9,032 nt of DNA from Acidobacteriota bacterium (GTDB taxonomy: Bacteria; Acidobacteriota; Blastocatellia; Pyrinomonadales; Pyrinomonadaceae): NCBI GenBank assembly GCA_020853255.1, contig JADYZI010000503.1:1-9032 (forward strand), written 5' to 3'. A model generated the notes under the pieces. That model was not told the DNA's origin and made no database searches. It saw only the letters and a list, made by a program, of their open reading frames with translations. The translations under genes and the position numbers were made by a program. Below are positions 1 through 6,304 of the stretch, one piece after another. Position 1 is the first letter of the stretch, and each line of letters starts with the position of its first letter.

Positions 1-430
1 AGGCGTTCGCGTCGTTCCACGAAATTTGCGTGACGGGTTCGTCAGGCTTCGGCGTTTCTTCTCCGCCTTCCGGATGCCTCCAGTTTGCTCCGTCAACGCG
101 GCCCCATTCGCCTTTCGTTACATCAAATACAGCCGACCAGCCAAATTTTTCCGCTTCGGTAACAAAATTCGTCGCTTCAACAAACCGGCTGAACTCTGCG
201 ACCGTGACCTCGTGTGCGTCCATCAAAAACGAGTTGACCGTAACGCTGTGGACCGGAGCCTCGAAAGGCATTCCGTCGGCCGAACCCATCGCAAACTTCC
301 CGCCCGGAACGCGCACCATTCCTTCCGCCATTTTCGGAACGTTCCGACCCGTGCCGCAGCCGCTGGAAACGATCAGCGCGAAAGAAAACAGCACCATAAG
401 CCAGCCCAAAGTAATTCTCCCAACTCTCAC
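1..430 (-). CDS. Formylglycine-generating enzyme (FGE/SUMF1) family protein, N-terminal part, putative lipoprotein
   Basis: This gene is cut by the left edge; 143 residues from the start are visible. After the leader comes the FGE-sulfatase domain start: MVRVPGGKFAMGS (residues 38-50), HSVTVNSFLMDAHEVTVAEF (61-80), TEAEKFGW (91-98), then GANWRHPEG (114-122) and PVTQISWNDA (132-141). The last two closely match human SUMF1, so it resembles true formylglycine-generating enzymes, which convert a sulfatase cysteine to formylglycine, more than remote relatives. The copper-binding cysteines would lie beyond the window, so activity cannot be judged. The leader (R2, R5, hydrophobic residues 8-21, SSGC to Cys25) suggests a lipoprotein, though Ser at -3 is atypical. 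The GTG at 430 is preferred because it keeps the positive n-region; a TTG at 409 has a better-spaced GGGAG, and ATG at 397 and GTG at 478 are also possible. It starts 44 bases after galM, so cotranscription is likely. No sulfatase gene is visible. Confidence 0.85.
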   Translation of the reverse strand, partial: MRVGRITLGWLMVLFSFALIVSSGCGTGRNVPKMAEGMVRVPGGKFAMGSADGMPFEAPVHSVTVNSFLMDAHEVTVAEFSRFVEATNFVTEAEKFGWSAVFDVTKGEWGRVDGANWRHPEGGEETPKPDEPVTQISWNDANA

Positions 431-474
431 CTTTTGCAACCAACCTTTGACAAAACAAAAGAGAATTCCGGCCC

Positions 475-1578
475 TCACTCGACCGAAAATCTATAGACCG
501 TCGTCTGCAAATATTCTTCGCCGGGGTGAAGAACGGTTGACGGAAAATGCGGCTGATTTGGCGAATCGGGAAAATGCTGTGCCTCAAGACAAAGCCCCGA
601 CCGAAAAGGATATTCCCTGCCGCCCTTGCCCTTCATCGAAGCGTCCAGATGATTGCCGGAATAAAATTGAATTCCCGGCTCGGTCGTTTCCACGTCCATC
701 CGGCGGCCCGAAGTTGGTTCAAAAACGCTCGCGGCAAGAGAAAGTTCATTCTCCGTTTTATTCAGCACCCAATTATGATCATAGCCGTTGGCAAAACGCA
801 GCTGTTCATTGTCCGCGTCAATGCGTGAACCGATCCGCTGCCGCTGCCTAAAATCGAAAGGCGTTCCATCGACAGGGCGCAGCTCGCCAAGCGGGATCGA
901 CGTATTATCAGTCGGCGTAAACCGGTCGGCGTTTATCAAAAGATCGTGGTCAAGAATGCTGGCGGCTCCCGCACCGCTCAAGTTGAAATAGGAATGGTTC
1001 GTAAGATTTACTATCGTGTCCCGATCGGCCACCGCCCAATATTCTATCTTCAATTCGTTTGCCTCGGTCAGCGTGTAACAGGCCCGAACATCCAAATTTC
1101 CCGGATAGCCCTCTTCGCCGTCAGCGCTAACGTATCTTAGTTCCAGAGCGGCGCCTTCCGCCCGGTCCGAAGGCCGTGCCGTCCATATCCGGCGGTCAAA
1201 ACCTTGCCGCCCGCCGTGCAAATGATTCGGGCCGTTGTTTGCGGCCAACTGATAAACTTTGCCGTCAAGGGCAAATTGCGCGTTTGCTATTCGGTTGGCA
1301 TATCGTCCTATCAGCGCACCAAAATATGCATTATGCCGTTCGTATTCGCCAAGCGAATCAAAACCGAGCACAACATCATCAAACTTCCCTTCCCTGTCCG
1401 GCACCTTTAGCGAGACAACAATTCCGCCGTATGTCATTATCTTCGCTTCGATTCCGCCGGAATTCTTCAGCGAAAATATCTCGACCGCACATCCGTCCGC
1501 CGCTGTGCCAAACTCTTCCCGAAAAATGAACGGCCTGCTCTGGGCCAACGACGACGAGCCAATTGGAAACGAAGCCAT
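475..1578 (-). CDS. galM: Aldose 1-epimerase (galactose mutarotase)
   Basis: A 367-residue protein of the aldose 1-epimerase family, which interconverts alpha and beta anomers of sugars such as galactose and glucose, feeding the Leloir pathway. Hallmarks appear in order: GRYANRI (91-97), NGPNHLHGG (115-123), NLTNHSYFNLSG (191-202), GYDHNWVL (265-272), ETTEPGIQFYSGNHLD (297-312) and LEAQHFPDSPNQPHFPS (331-347). By comparison with the Lactococcus enzyme (His96, His170, Asp243, Glu304), the expected active-site residues are His121, His195, Asp267 and Glu332, all present. Length is slightly above the usual 340-350 because of about 20 extra N-terminal residues. The ATG at 1578 has a GGGGG tract 9 bases upstream; a later start cannot be excluded. 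No signal peptide is evident, so it is probably cytoplasmic. No other galactose gene is in view; the next gene on the strand is the FGE-family gene. Confidence 0.95.
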   Translation of the reverse strand: MASFPIGSSSLAQSRPFIFREEFGTAADGCAVEIFSLKNSGGIEAKIMTYGGIVVSLKVPDREGKFDDVVLGFDSLGEYERHNAYFGALIGRYANRIANAQFALDGKVYQLAANNGPNHLHGGRQGFDRRIWTARPSDRAEGAALELRYVSADGEEGYPGNLDVRACYTLTEANELKIEYWAVADRDTIVNLTNHSYFNLSGAGAASILDHDLLINADRFTPTDNTSIPLGELRPVDGTPFDFRQRQRIGSRIDADNEQLRFANGYDHNWVLNKTENELSLAASVFEPTSGRRMDVETTEPGIQFYSGNHLDASMKGKGGREYPFRSGLCLEAQHFPDSPNQPHFPSTVLHPGEEYLQTTVYRFSVE

Positions 1579-1716
1579 CGCAAAACACCCCCAGGTTCGA
1601 TAAAACTCAACTCCGTCCCTTCAGCATCTCAAAAAACACAACCCAAACGCAACATTTTGCTTCGTCCATTTCCGTGTCTTCATTTCGGCGAGTTTCGTGG
1701 TCGAGTTCTTGTCATT

Positions 1717-1837
1717 GCCATCTTGCCTTAGCGGGCGGGTTTTTCTTTTCGTTCATTTTCGTGTCTTCATTTCGTTCTTTTTCGTGGTCCGGGTTTCTTC
1801 TTACATATCTATTTCGCCCTTACTGAGGTGCGGGCTT
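1717..1837 (+). repeat. Direct repeat copy A of the intergenic repeat
   Basis: About 120 bases, starting at a degraded hairpin arm (GCCATCTTGCC) followed by TTAGCGGGCGGGTT, then TTCTTTTCGTTC, the TTTTCGTGGTC motif, CTATTTCGCCCT and GAGGTGCGGG. The same blocks occur in the same order at 1859-1974, shifted by 135-143 bases, so the two are diverged tandem copies. Confidence 0.7.
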
Positions 1838-1858
1838 CTGCATTCCGCATCTTATCAG

Positions 1859-1974
1859 TACCACCCAGCGTTAGCGGGTGGGTTCTTCTTTTCGTTCTTT
1901 TTTTACTTCGTTCTTTTTCGTGGTCGGGTTTTCCCTCACGTCTCTATTTCGCCCTGAATGAGGTGCGGGGCTCC
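1859..1974 (+). repeat. Direct repeat copy B of the intergenic repeat
   Basis: This copy is better preserved at its left end, where CCACCC (1861-1866) can pair with GGGTGG (1876-1881) around TTAGC to make a small stem-loop. The following blocks (TTCTTTTCGTTC, TTTTTCGTGGTC, CTATTTCGCCCT, GAGGTGCGGG) match copy A. Confidence 0.7.
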
Positions 1975-1997
1975 GCAAGGATGGAAGAATGAAATCT

Positions 1998-2046
1998 GGA
2001 CCACGAAACGGACGGAACGAAGACACGAAAATACACGAAAAGAGGA
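1998..2046 (-). repeat. Inverted copy of the TTTCGTGG motif
   Basis: GACCACGAAACGG, GAAGACACGAAAAT and ACACGAAAAG are the reverse complement of the motif at 1754-1789. The copy abuts the stop codon of the DUF2779 gene (2047). Paired with an upstream copy it could fold a long stem in transcripts crossing the gap. Confidence 0.65.
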
Positions 2047-3459
2047 TCAGAGGTCGCGGAGGGTTTTGAAGATCTCTACCATTGCAAGTGTGTCGAGGTG
2101 GCAGTAGGTGCAGAGGTCCTGAAAGATCTTTTCGGATTCGGCGGCGTCGGTTATTTTTGTGGCCATTTGGAACCAGCGGATGGCGGCGGTGGTTCCGTCG
2201 GGGATATCGAGGGTGTGGTATGAGGCCTTCGGAAAAAGCACCGGCTGGATATTTTTTATCGAAGTCTTGCCCAGGAAACCCGGGTGACGATAAAGATCTT
2301 TTATAAAGATGGTCTCAAGGTCAAAGACGCTTTCGTTCAGCTCGCTGAAAAATTCCGCAAGCTCGGGGAACATTTCACCAAGCTCGCGGTTGCGCGTTTT
2401 TTCAAATGCGGCATTCCAAACGATGGTCGTTCCAGGTTTTGAAGACATTTGTGCCCGCAGATGTTCGGCGGTCTCGCGCGCCGGGAACGCGCCGTCATTT
2501 TTTGAGAGGTGAAAGCTGTGCACAGGTTCCGCCCCGGGCTTTTCGATGGTGTGGAGCGAATATTGGAACACCATCTGCTGATACGGCCGCGTGCCGTGAA
2601 ACTTTGGGACGGCGTGAGAGAAACTTTCGTAATCAAGAAAGTGCAGCGGATATTTCAGGCCGTCAAGCGTGCGGCGGATAGCCTCGCGGTCAATTTTGGG
2701 CCCGGCGGCCCGCGCTGTTTCAACCTGTTTTCGCTGTTTGTCGGAGAGTTTAAAATCATCGGGAACGGAGCGAATATCAAGAATGCCAAGTTCGACCAAC
2801 TCGGCGCATTTTTGCGCGTTCAGGCGACTTATATGCGTTACGTTATAAACGGGAATGTCCTTGAAATGATAGCGGATAAAACCGCAGTCGAGCTTCTTTG
2901 AGCAGTGGAGTTTTAGCTCGGGCACGGGCTGCGTGGTTAGATATCCGATCGCGGCTTTTGTGTTTTCGATCGTTTCATCTTGCTTTGCCGCGACCTCGTT
3001 GGTGACGTCGTGAATTTTCAGGAGCCGGTCGGGCTCGATCTCGCCGTTTCTCGTGTAGGCGGTGTTGACCGTGATCACATAAGTTTTCGCCACCGTGTGC
3101 CCAAGTATTTCAGCCGCCATCTTTTGAAAGGCAAGATCGTCGTAATGCTCATCCTTTATTTTTGAGCCGGACTTTACTTCGTAGATAGAAAGATCGCCGG
3201 TCGCGGGATCGGTGAGCGTAATGTCCGCGCTTGTCGTTATGTGCTCAGTCGAAAAAATGCGACCGAATTCGACAATGCCTTTCGAGCCGCCGTTGAAGAT
3301 CGACATCTTTTTCGCAAGCCGCAGAACTTCAAATCCCTGCTGCCGCCGATGCTTTTGCGCGAGCGGCAGGTCTTCTTCGGACGGCGCGGGCGAATGAAAC
3401 GCAAGCCAAAATTCATTCGGACAGTTCAGATATTGAAGATAGGAGTTTTTTGTAAGCAC
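2047..3459 (-). CDS. DUF2779 domain-containing protein: PD-(D/E)XK-like plus DEDD exonuclease-like nuclease
   Basis: A 470-residue protein starting at GTG (3459) with only a weak GAG upstream. The opening LTKNSYLQYLNCPNEFWLA (2-20) matches the start of Cas4/RecB-like nucleases, with Cys13 in the expected iron-sulfur position. SADITL (Asp79) and YEVKSG (Glu94, Lys96) fit a PD-(D/E)XK core. LHCSKKLDCGF (Cys186, Cys192) resembles the distal cysteine cluster, but the expected fourth cysteine is not visible (CGFIRYHF). The C-terminal half looks like a DEDD 3'-5' exonuclease: LDYES (Asp276, Glu278), IVWNAAFEKTR (346-356), FDLETIF (Asp380) and CHLDT (His454, Asp456). Domain identification rests on motifs and memory of the family. 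The biological role is not established; a DNA or RNA processing or defence function is plausible. No cas genes or CRISPR array are nearby. Confidence 0.8.
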   Translation of the reverse strand: MLTKNSYLQYLNCPNEFWLAFHSPAPSEEDLPLAQKHRRQQGFEVLRLAKKMSIFNGGSKGIVEFGRIFSTEHITTSADITLTDPATGDLSIYEVKSGSKIKDEHYDDLAFQKMAAEILGHTVAKTYVITVNTAYTRNGEIEPDRLLKIHDVTNEVAAKQDETIENTKAAIGYLTTQPVPELKLHCSKKLDCGFIRYHFKDIPVYNVTHISRLNAQKCAELVELGILDIRSVPDDFKLSDKQRKQVETARAAGPKIDREAIRRTLDGLKYPLHFLDYESFSHAVPKFHGTRPYQQMVFQYSLHTIEKPGAEPVHSFHLSKNDGAFPARETAEHLRAQMSSKPGTTIVWNAAFEKTRNRELGEMFPELAEFFSELNESVFDLETIFIKDLYRHPGFLGKTSIKNIQPVLFPKASYHTLDIPDGTTAAIRWFQMATKITDAAESEKIFQDLCTYCHLDTLAMVEIFKTLRDL

Positions 3460-3470
3460 AGAACTTCGTC

Positions 3471-3590
3471 TCAGAACCGCGAGCGGCAGTGACCGGGTTT
3501 TTGAGAGAAAGAAAAAAGAAACCGGTCGCTACCGCTCGCGGTTCTGACATGAGAAAAAGACACCGGCCGCTGCCGCTCGCGGTTCTGACA
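3471..3590. repeat. REP/BIME-like cluster, CAGAACCGCGAGCGG family, three copies
   Basis: Three copies of a unit of about 30 bases lie between sucD and the DUF2779 gene. Copy 1 (3471-3502) reads TCAGAACCGCGAGCGGCAG then TGACCGGG; copies 2 (3519-3549) and 3 (3561-3590) are its inverse, reading ACCGGTCGCTACCGCTCGCG or close to it and ending GGTTCTGACA. Copies 2 and 3 repeat every 41 bases with an A-rich linker (GAGAAAAAGA). Copies 1 and 2 can form a long hairpin with a 16-base A/G-rich loop. No T-tract follows on the minus strand, so it is not a typical Rho-independent terminator; transcript stabilisation is possible. Confidence 0.85.
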
Positions 3591-3608
3591 AGAGAAAAGA
3601 AACGGTCA

Positions 3609-4535
3609 TTAGGCAGCGGCGCTTGATCCGAGGACTTCGGCGACGGCCTGGCCGATGTCGGCGGGCGATTCTACAACGCGGATGCCTGCTTCGGTCAGCG
3701 CTTTCATCTTTTCAGCGGCCGTTCCTTTTCCGCCGGAGATAATTGCACCGGCGTGGCCCATTCGGCGGCCGGGCGGGGCGGTCTGGCCGGCGATAAAGGC
3801 GACAATTGGTTTGGTTACGTTATCTTTTGCAAATTCCGCGGCGTCTTCCTCCGCCGTTCCGCCGATCTCGCCGATCATAACTATTGCGTCGGTCTCATTA
3901 TCTGCCTGAAAAAGCCTCAGCGCGTCTGTGTGCGTTGTTCCGATTATCGGGTCGCCGCCTATGCCGATCGCGGTAGATTGCCCAAGGCCGAGCGCCGTCA
4001 ATTGGCCTACCGCTTCATAGGTCAATGTGCCTGAGCGGGAAACTACGCCGATGCGGCCTTCTTTATGAATGTGTCCGGGCATGATCCCGATCTTGCATTT
4101 GCCGGGCGAGATGATGCCGGGGCAATTTGGGCCGATCAGACGCGTTTGGAACTCTGCCGTCCCACCTGCATCACTCGCCGGCGGGACGCCGGCGTTCCGT
4201 AAGAACTCTTTTGCCTTGACCATATCCGCCACCGGAATGCCTTCGGTAATGCAGACAACGACCGGGATACGTGCATCGGCCGCTTCCATAATCGCGTCAG
4301 CGGCAAACGCGGGCGGAACATAGATTACCGAAGCATTTGCACCCGTTTCGCGGACGGCGTCCGCGACTGTATTGAACACGGGAATTCCCTCGTGCGTAGT
4401 TCCGCCTTTTCCGGGTGTTACGCCGCCGACGACATTGGTCCCGTAATCGACCATTTGCAGCGTGTGAAATGTGCCTTCTTTTCCAGTAATGCCCTGAACG
4501 ATCAGGCGCGTATTCTTATCAACCAAGACGCTCAA
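3609..4535 (-). CDS. sucD: Succinyl-CoA ligase (ADP/GDP-forming) subunit alpha, with REP-encoded insertion
   Basis: The alpha subunit of succinyl-CoA synthetase, a cytoplasmic TCA-cycle enzyme that couples succinyl-CoA cleavage to NTP formation. The 308-residue protein aligns without gaps to E. coli SucD for residues 1-110 ([39 protein letters not shown]). After the insertion it matches again: RLIGPNCPG (132-140), [29 protein letters not shown] (191-196) and RRMGHAGAI, where His261 is the expected phosphohistidine. About 14-17 residues, [16 protein letters not shown] (115-130), are absent from ordinary SucD and are encoded by a REP palindrome. The TTG start at 4535 is chosen because AGGAG lies 9 bases upstream and it restores the family N-terminus; an ATG at 4592 would add 19 unrelated residues and overlap the predicted promoter. 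sucC is not adjacent, which is unusual. Confidence 0.95.
   Translation of the reverse strand: MSVLVDKNTRLIVQGITGKEGTFHTLQMVDYGTNVVGGVTPGKGGTTHEGIPVFNTVADAVRETGANASVIYVPPAFAADAIMEAADARIPVVVCITEGIPVADMVKAKEFLRNAGVPPASDAGGTAEFQTRLIGPNCPGIISPGKCKIGIMPGHIHKEGRIGVVSRSGTLTYEAVGQLTALGLGQSTAIGIGGDPIIGTTHTDALRLFQADNETDAIVMIGEIGGTAEEDAAEFAKDNVTKPIVAFIAGQTAPPGRRMGHAGAIISGGKGTAAEKMKALTEAGIRVVESPADIGQAVAEVLGSSAAA
4148..4199 (-). repeat. REP-like palindrome inserted in frame in sucD
   Basis: On the coding strand, 4199-4173 is a good copy of the RAYT-linked REP: CGGAAC foot, stem GCCGGC, loop GTCCC, stem GCCGGC, foot GAGT. It is identical to the copy at 7550-7576 except for one stem base. It is followed by a degenerate inverted arm keeping the GGGAC loop and GTTCC foot (down to 4148), making a pair of about 51 bases, a multiple of three. 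It covers codons 113-130 of sucD. Confidence 0.85.
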
Positions 4536-4544
4536 AAGTTGTTT

Positions 4545-4549
4545 CTCCT
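4545..4549 (-). promoter_or_regulatory. Ribosome binding site of sucD
   Basis: AGGAG on the minus strand, 9 bases before the TTG codon at 4535. It decides the start: the upstream ATG at 4592 has no comparable site. Confidence 0.7.
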
Positions 4550-4582
4550 GATACTGAAATCTTGCCGAATGGGTCAGCCGAA

Positions 4583-4591
4583 AGTATATCA
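4583..4591 (-). promoter_or_regulatory. Candidate extended -10 promoter element of sucD
   Basis: On the minus strand TGA then TATACT forms an extended -10 (TGn plus a hexamer matching five of six consensus bases). No strong -35 hexamer lies at 17-18 bases, as is common for extended -10 promoters. Transcription would start near 4576, giving a leader of about 40 bases. Confidence 0.45.
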
Positions 4592-4692
4592 CGCCAAACT
4601 AACTCCGCAGAAATTGCCAAACAAGGCCATTGCGCGGTGCCTAATCTATGAGATCAAAGAATTTATTTTTTTGAATTTGGACAAAAAGGTTA

Positions 4693-4721
4693 TAGACATC
4701 GCCCGTTTATTCTGATAATCT
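4693..4721 (+). promoter_or_regulatory. Candidate promoter of the secreted-protein gene
   Basis: TAGACA (4693-4698, five of six to TTGACA), a 17-base spacer, then TAATCT (4716-4721) preceded by TGA, an extended -10 context. GATAAT overlaps at 4714. The -10 is weak. The leader to the ATG at 4820 would be about 90 bases. The sequence lies in the divergent gap with sucD. Confidence 0.35.
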
Positions 4722-4819
4722 GCGGTCTAGGAGCTTTCACACTTCAAAACACATCTCAGGCACGATCGCCCTTCCCCCCCGGCTTTTGACATTTGCGTTC
4801 ACCGCGAGGATCAGGAACA

Positions 4820-5767
4820 ATGACTATTTTTCTACAAAAAATCTACCTTTTGCGCCTTGTTTTATCGTGCGCTTTCTTTGCCGTTCTGCTTGCCGTTCCG
4901 GCACTGGGCCAAACCGTTACGTTTGCTCAGTTTTTTGAACAGAACGGTACTCAGGACTTTGTTTGGACGAATAACGGCGGAATCAGCGGAACTTTTGCGA
5001 ACGTTCCCGGCGGTTCGCCGATCTTTTTTACCTATCAGAATATTTCCGGCCTGCCAGCGGAACTGCAGGGAATTCAGATCGCGCACATGTCGGTAACGAC
5101 AACTGCGTTTCTGGCCGGAAGCGTTAGCGGCCCGAACCTGACCCAACCGCTTGACCAGGTCATCACGATTGATATTACACGTGACACGCCCGCGTCGCCG
5201 GGAACAGGCGGCGGAAACCGCACAAGGCTGCTGCGGGTCGTTATTTCGCCGGCGATAAATAATCCCGGACTGGTCGGGAACAACGGCGGCAATTCCGCAA
5301 CATTGTCGGCGACAACACCCGACCATATCGTTACGTTTTCGTCGCATTTCCTTTCGTTCGGAGCAACCACGGACAGAAATATGGCACTGAGCTTTTCGTC
5401 CGTAACGCCGGCCGTTAGTTTGGGCGCTGGAAGTTTTCTCCAATCGGTTACGGCGGCCGGTTCAGGAACGTTTGCTTCCAATCCGGTACCGACATACGGC
5501 GGCCCAACGGCTGCGGCGGTCAGGGTTGCGGGCCGTGTTCTTGGGCCGAGCGGAATGCCGGTCAGAAATGCTGAAGTTCGCCTGACCGATCAGAACGGCG
5601 TTGTCCGCTCTGCTCGCACGACCGCATTCGGATACTTTGCTTTCGAAGGCATTCAGGCCGGACAGGTCGTTCTCCTCAACGTTCTGTCAAAACGATATAC
5701 CTATCAACCGCAGGTCATTTCGCTGACCGACAGCGCGACCGACTTGACATTTATGCCGACGAATTAA
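4820..5767 (+). CDS. Secreted protein with C-terminal carboxypeptidase-regulatory-like domain
   Basis: A 315-residue protein of unknown role. Residues 1-30 form a clear Sec signal peptide (a Lys and Arg, hydrophobic residues 9-27, ALG then Gln31 as the likely signal-peptidase I site), so it should be exported. Residues 31-231 are Gly/Thr/Ser/Asn-rich, probably beta-strand, with no motif I recognise and no cysteines. Residues 235-311 look like a CarboxypepD_reg-like beta-sandwich: VAGRVLGPSGMPVRNAEVRL, then ARTTAFGYFAFEGIQAGQVV. Such domains are common at the ends of extracellular or surface proteins of Acidobacteriota and Bacteroidota and are not catalytic. The ATG at 4820 is preferred (AGGA five bases upstream); a TTG at 4793 would put nine residues before the signal peptide. 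It is followed by its own terminator and appears monocistronic. Confidence 0.8.
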   Translation: MTIFLQKIYLLRLVLSCAFFAVLLAVPALGQTVTFAQFFEQNGTQDFVWTNNGGISGTFANVPGGSPIFFTYQNISGLPAELQGIQIAHMSVTTTAFLAGSVSGPNLTQPLDQVITIDITRDTPASPGTGGGNRTRLLRVVISPAINNPGLVGNNGGNSATLSATTPDHIVTFSSHFLSFGATTDRNMALSFSSVTPAVSLGAGSFLQSVTAAGSGTFASNPVPTYGGPTAAAVRVAGRVLGPSGMPVRNAEVRLTDQNGVVRSARTTAFGYFAFEGIQAGQVVLLNVLSKRYTYQPQVISLTDSATDLTFMPTN

Positions 5768-5795
5768 AAATTGGCTGCAGACATTTGCAACAAGG

Positions 5796-5826
5796 GGCCG
5801 TCCGCAATGGGCGGCCTTTTTATTTT
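5796..5826 (+). terminator. Rho-independent terminator after the secreted-protein gene
   Basis: GGCCGTCC (5796-5803) pairs with GGGCGGCC (5809-5816), one G-U pair, around the loop GCAAT, followed by TTTTTATTTTT. It starts 29 bases after the stop codon. Confidence 0.85.
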
Positions 5827-5908
5827 TGTGTGAAAGATCGAGATGCGCCTGACTTGTTTTAGCCTCCAGAGATCGTCTAATGAACTGTGGAAATTGGATT
5901 ATAAGTAC

Positions 5909-5994
5909 TTTTGTGCCCTTTGTGTCTTCAACTTGGCGGTCTTTGTGTTAAACGGGCCCACTTAACACAAAGGACGCAAAGGGCAGACACAAAG
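5909..5994. repeat. Intergenic palindrome, CTTTGTGTTAA family
   Basis: CTTTGTGTTAA (5941-5951) and its exact reverse complement TTAACACAAAG (5962-5972) flank a 10-base spacer containing GGGCCC. Outer arms are looser: TTTGTGCCCTTTGTGTC on the left against AAAGGGCAGACACAAAG on the right. It lies downstream of the terminator, so it is not needed to end that transcript. No gene is visible in the 5768-6304 gap; besides the terminator it holds this palindrome, the hairpin at 6015-6098, and about 200 bases before the permease with no clear promoter. Confidence 0.75.
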
Positions 5995-6014
5995 TTCGCA
6001 AAAGACAGAGGTAA

Positions 6015-6098
6015 TTTGAACGCGGATCAGGCGGATCGGACGGATATTTACGGAACTATCCGTCTTTATCCGCTCGATCCGCTTGATCCGCGTTCAAA
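6015..6098. repeat. Long near-perfect hairpin, GAACGCGGATC family
   Basis: The left arm starts TTTGAACGCGGATCA, then GCGGATCG and ACGGA; the right arm is the matching inverse ending TGATCCGCGTTCAAA. The outer 24 bases of each arm pair with a single mismatch, and pairing continues with a few mismatches almost to the centre (arms of about 40 bases). Within each arm the block CGGATC recurs, so the arm itself is a short repeat series. Function unknown; it has the appearance of a dispersed intergenic repeat. Confidence 0.8.
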
Positions 6099-6304
6099 AA
6101 TGCCTTGCTGCCTCGGATCTTTGGACTTTTCAGATACCTCCAATTGAAAAAGGGTCAACACTGGATTTTTTTTCACGAACACAGAACATTTTCGCAAGCT
6201 GTTTCGTTTCTAGCTTTGGTCACACGAACACCGCCGCACAATTTCTGCATCCAGCGGTGGTTCCGCGATATTTTTGGACGGCTGCGAGGGACAGGTTTTA
6301 AGCT

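Larger units (their letters stand above)
1579..2046. repeat. Intergenic repeat region, TTTCGTGG family
   Basis: This 468-base gap between galM and the DUF2779 gene (both minus strand) holds no credible gene; open frames in it read low-complexity Phe/Ser-rich peptides. It is built from a recurring pyrimidine-rich motif, roughly TTTTCGTGTCTTC, TTTCGTTC, then TTTTCGTGGTC. Copies lie near 1668-1701, 1754-1789 and 1895-1924 on the plus strand, with one inverted copy at 1998-2040. Two larger direct copies are listed separately. No clear terminator or promoter is visible, though a galM promoter could lie in 1600-1700. The pattern resembles degenerate intergenic repeats dispersed in genomes of this type; function is unknown. 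Confidence 0.75.

Noticed and set aside
30..851. Long plus-strand open frame opposite the FGE and galM genes
   Set aside because: It lies antisense to two genes with clear family motifs and its translation shows no domain-like pattern.
1563..1957. Plus-strand open frames rich in Phe, Ser and Arg
   Set aside because: They read through the pyrimidine-rich repeats; the composition is what the repeats force, not a protein.
3471..3590. Possible short CRISPR array
   Set aside because: Only three copies, one inverted, with A-rich linkers of about 11-16 bases rather than unique spacers.
4536..4592. 19-residue N-terminal extension of SucD from the ATG at 4592
   Set aside because: The extension has no family counterpart, overlaps the extended -10 element, and the TTG at 4535 has a good ribosome binding site.
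4392..4715. Plus-strand open frame overlapping the sucD start
   Set aside because: Most of it is antisense to sucD and the rest covers the candidate promoters; no motif seen.
4793..4819. TTG start for the secreted protein
   Set aside because: It would add nine residues ahead of a normal signal peptide; the ATG at 4820 has its own AGGA.
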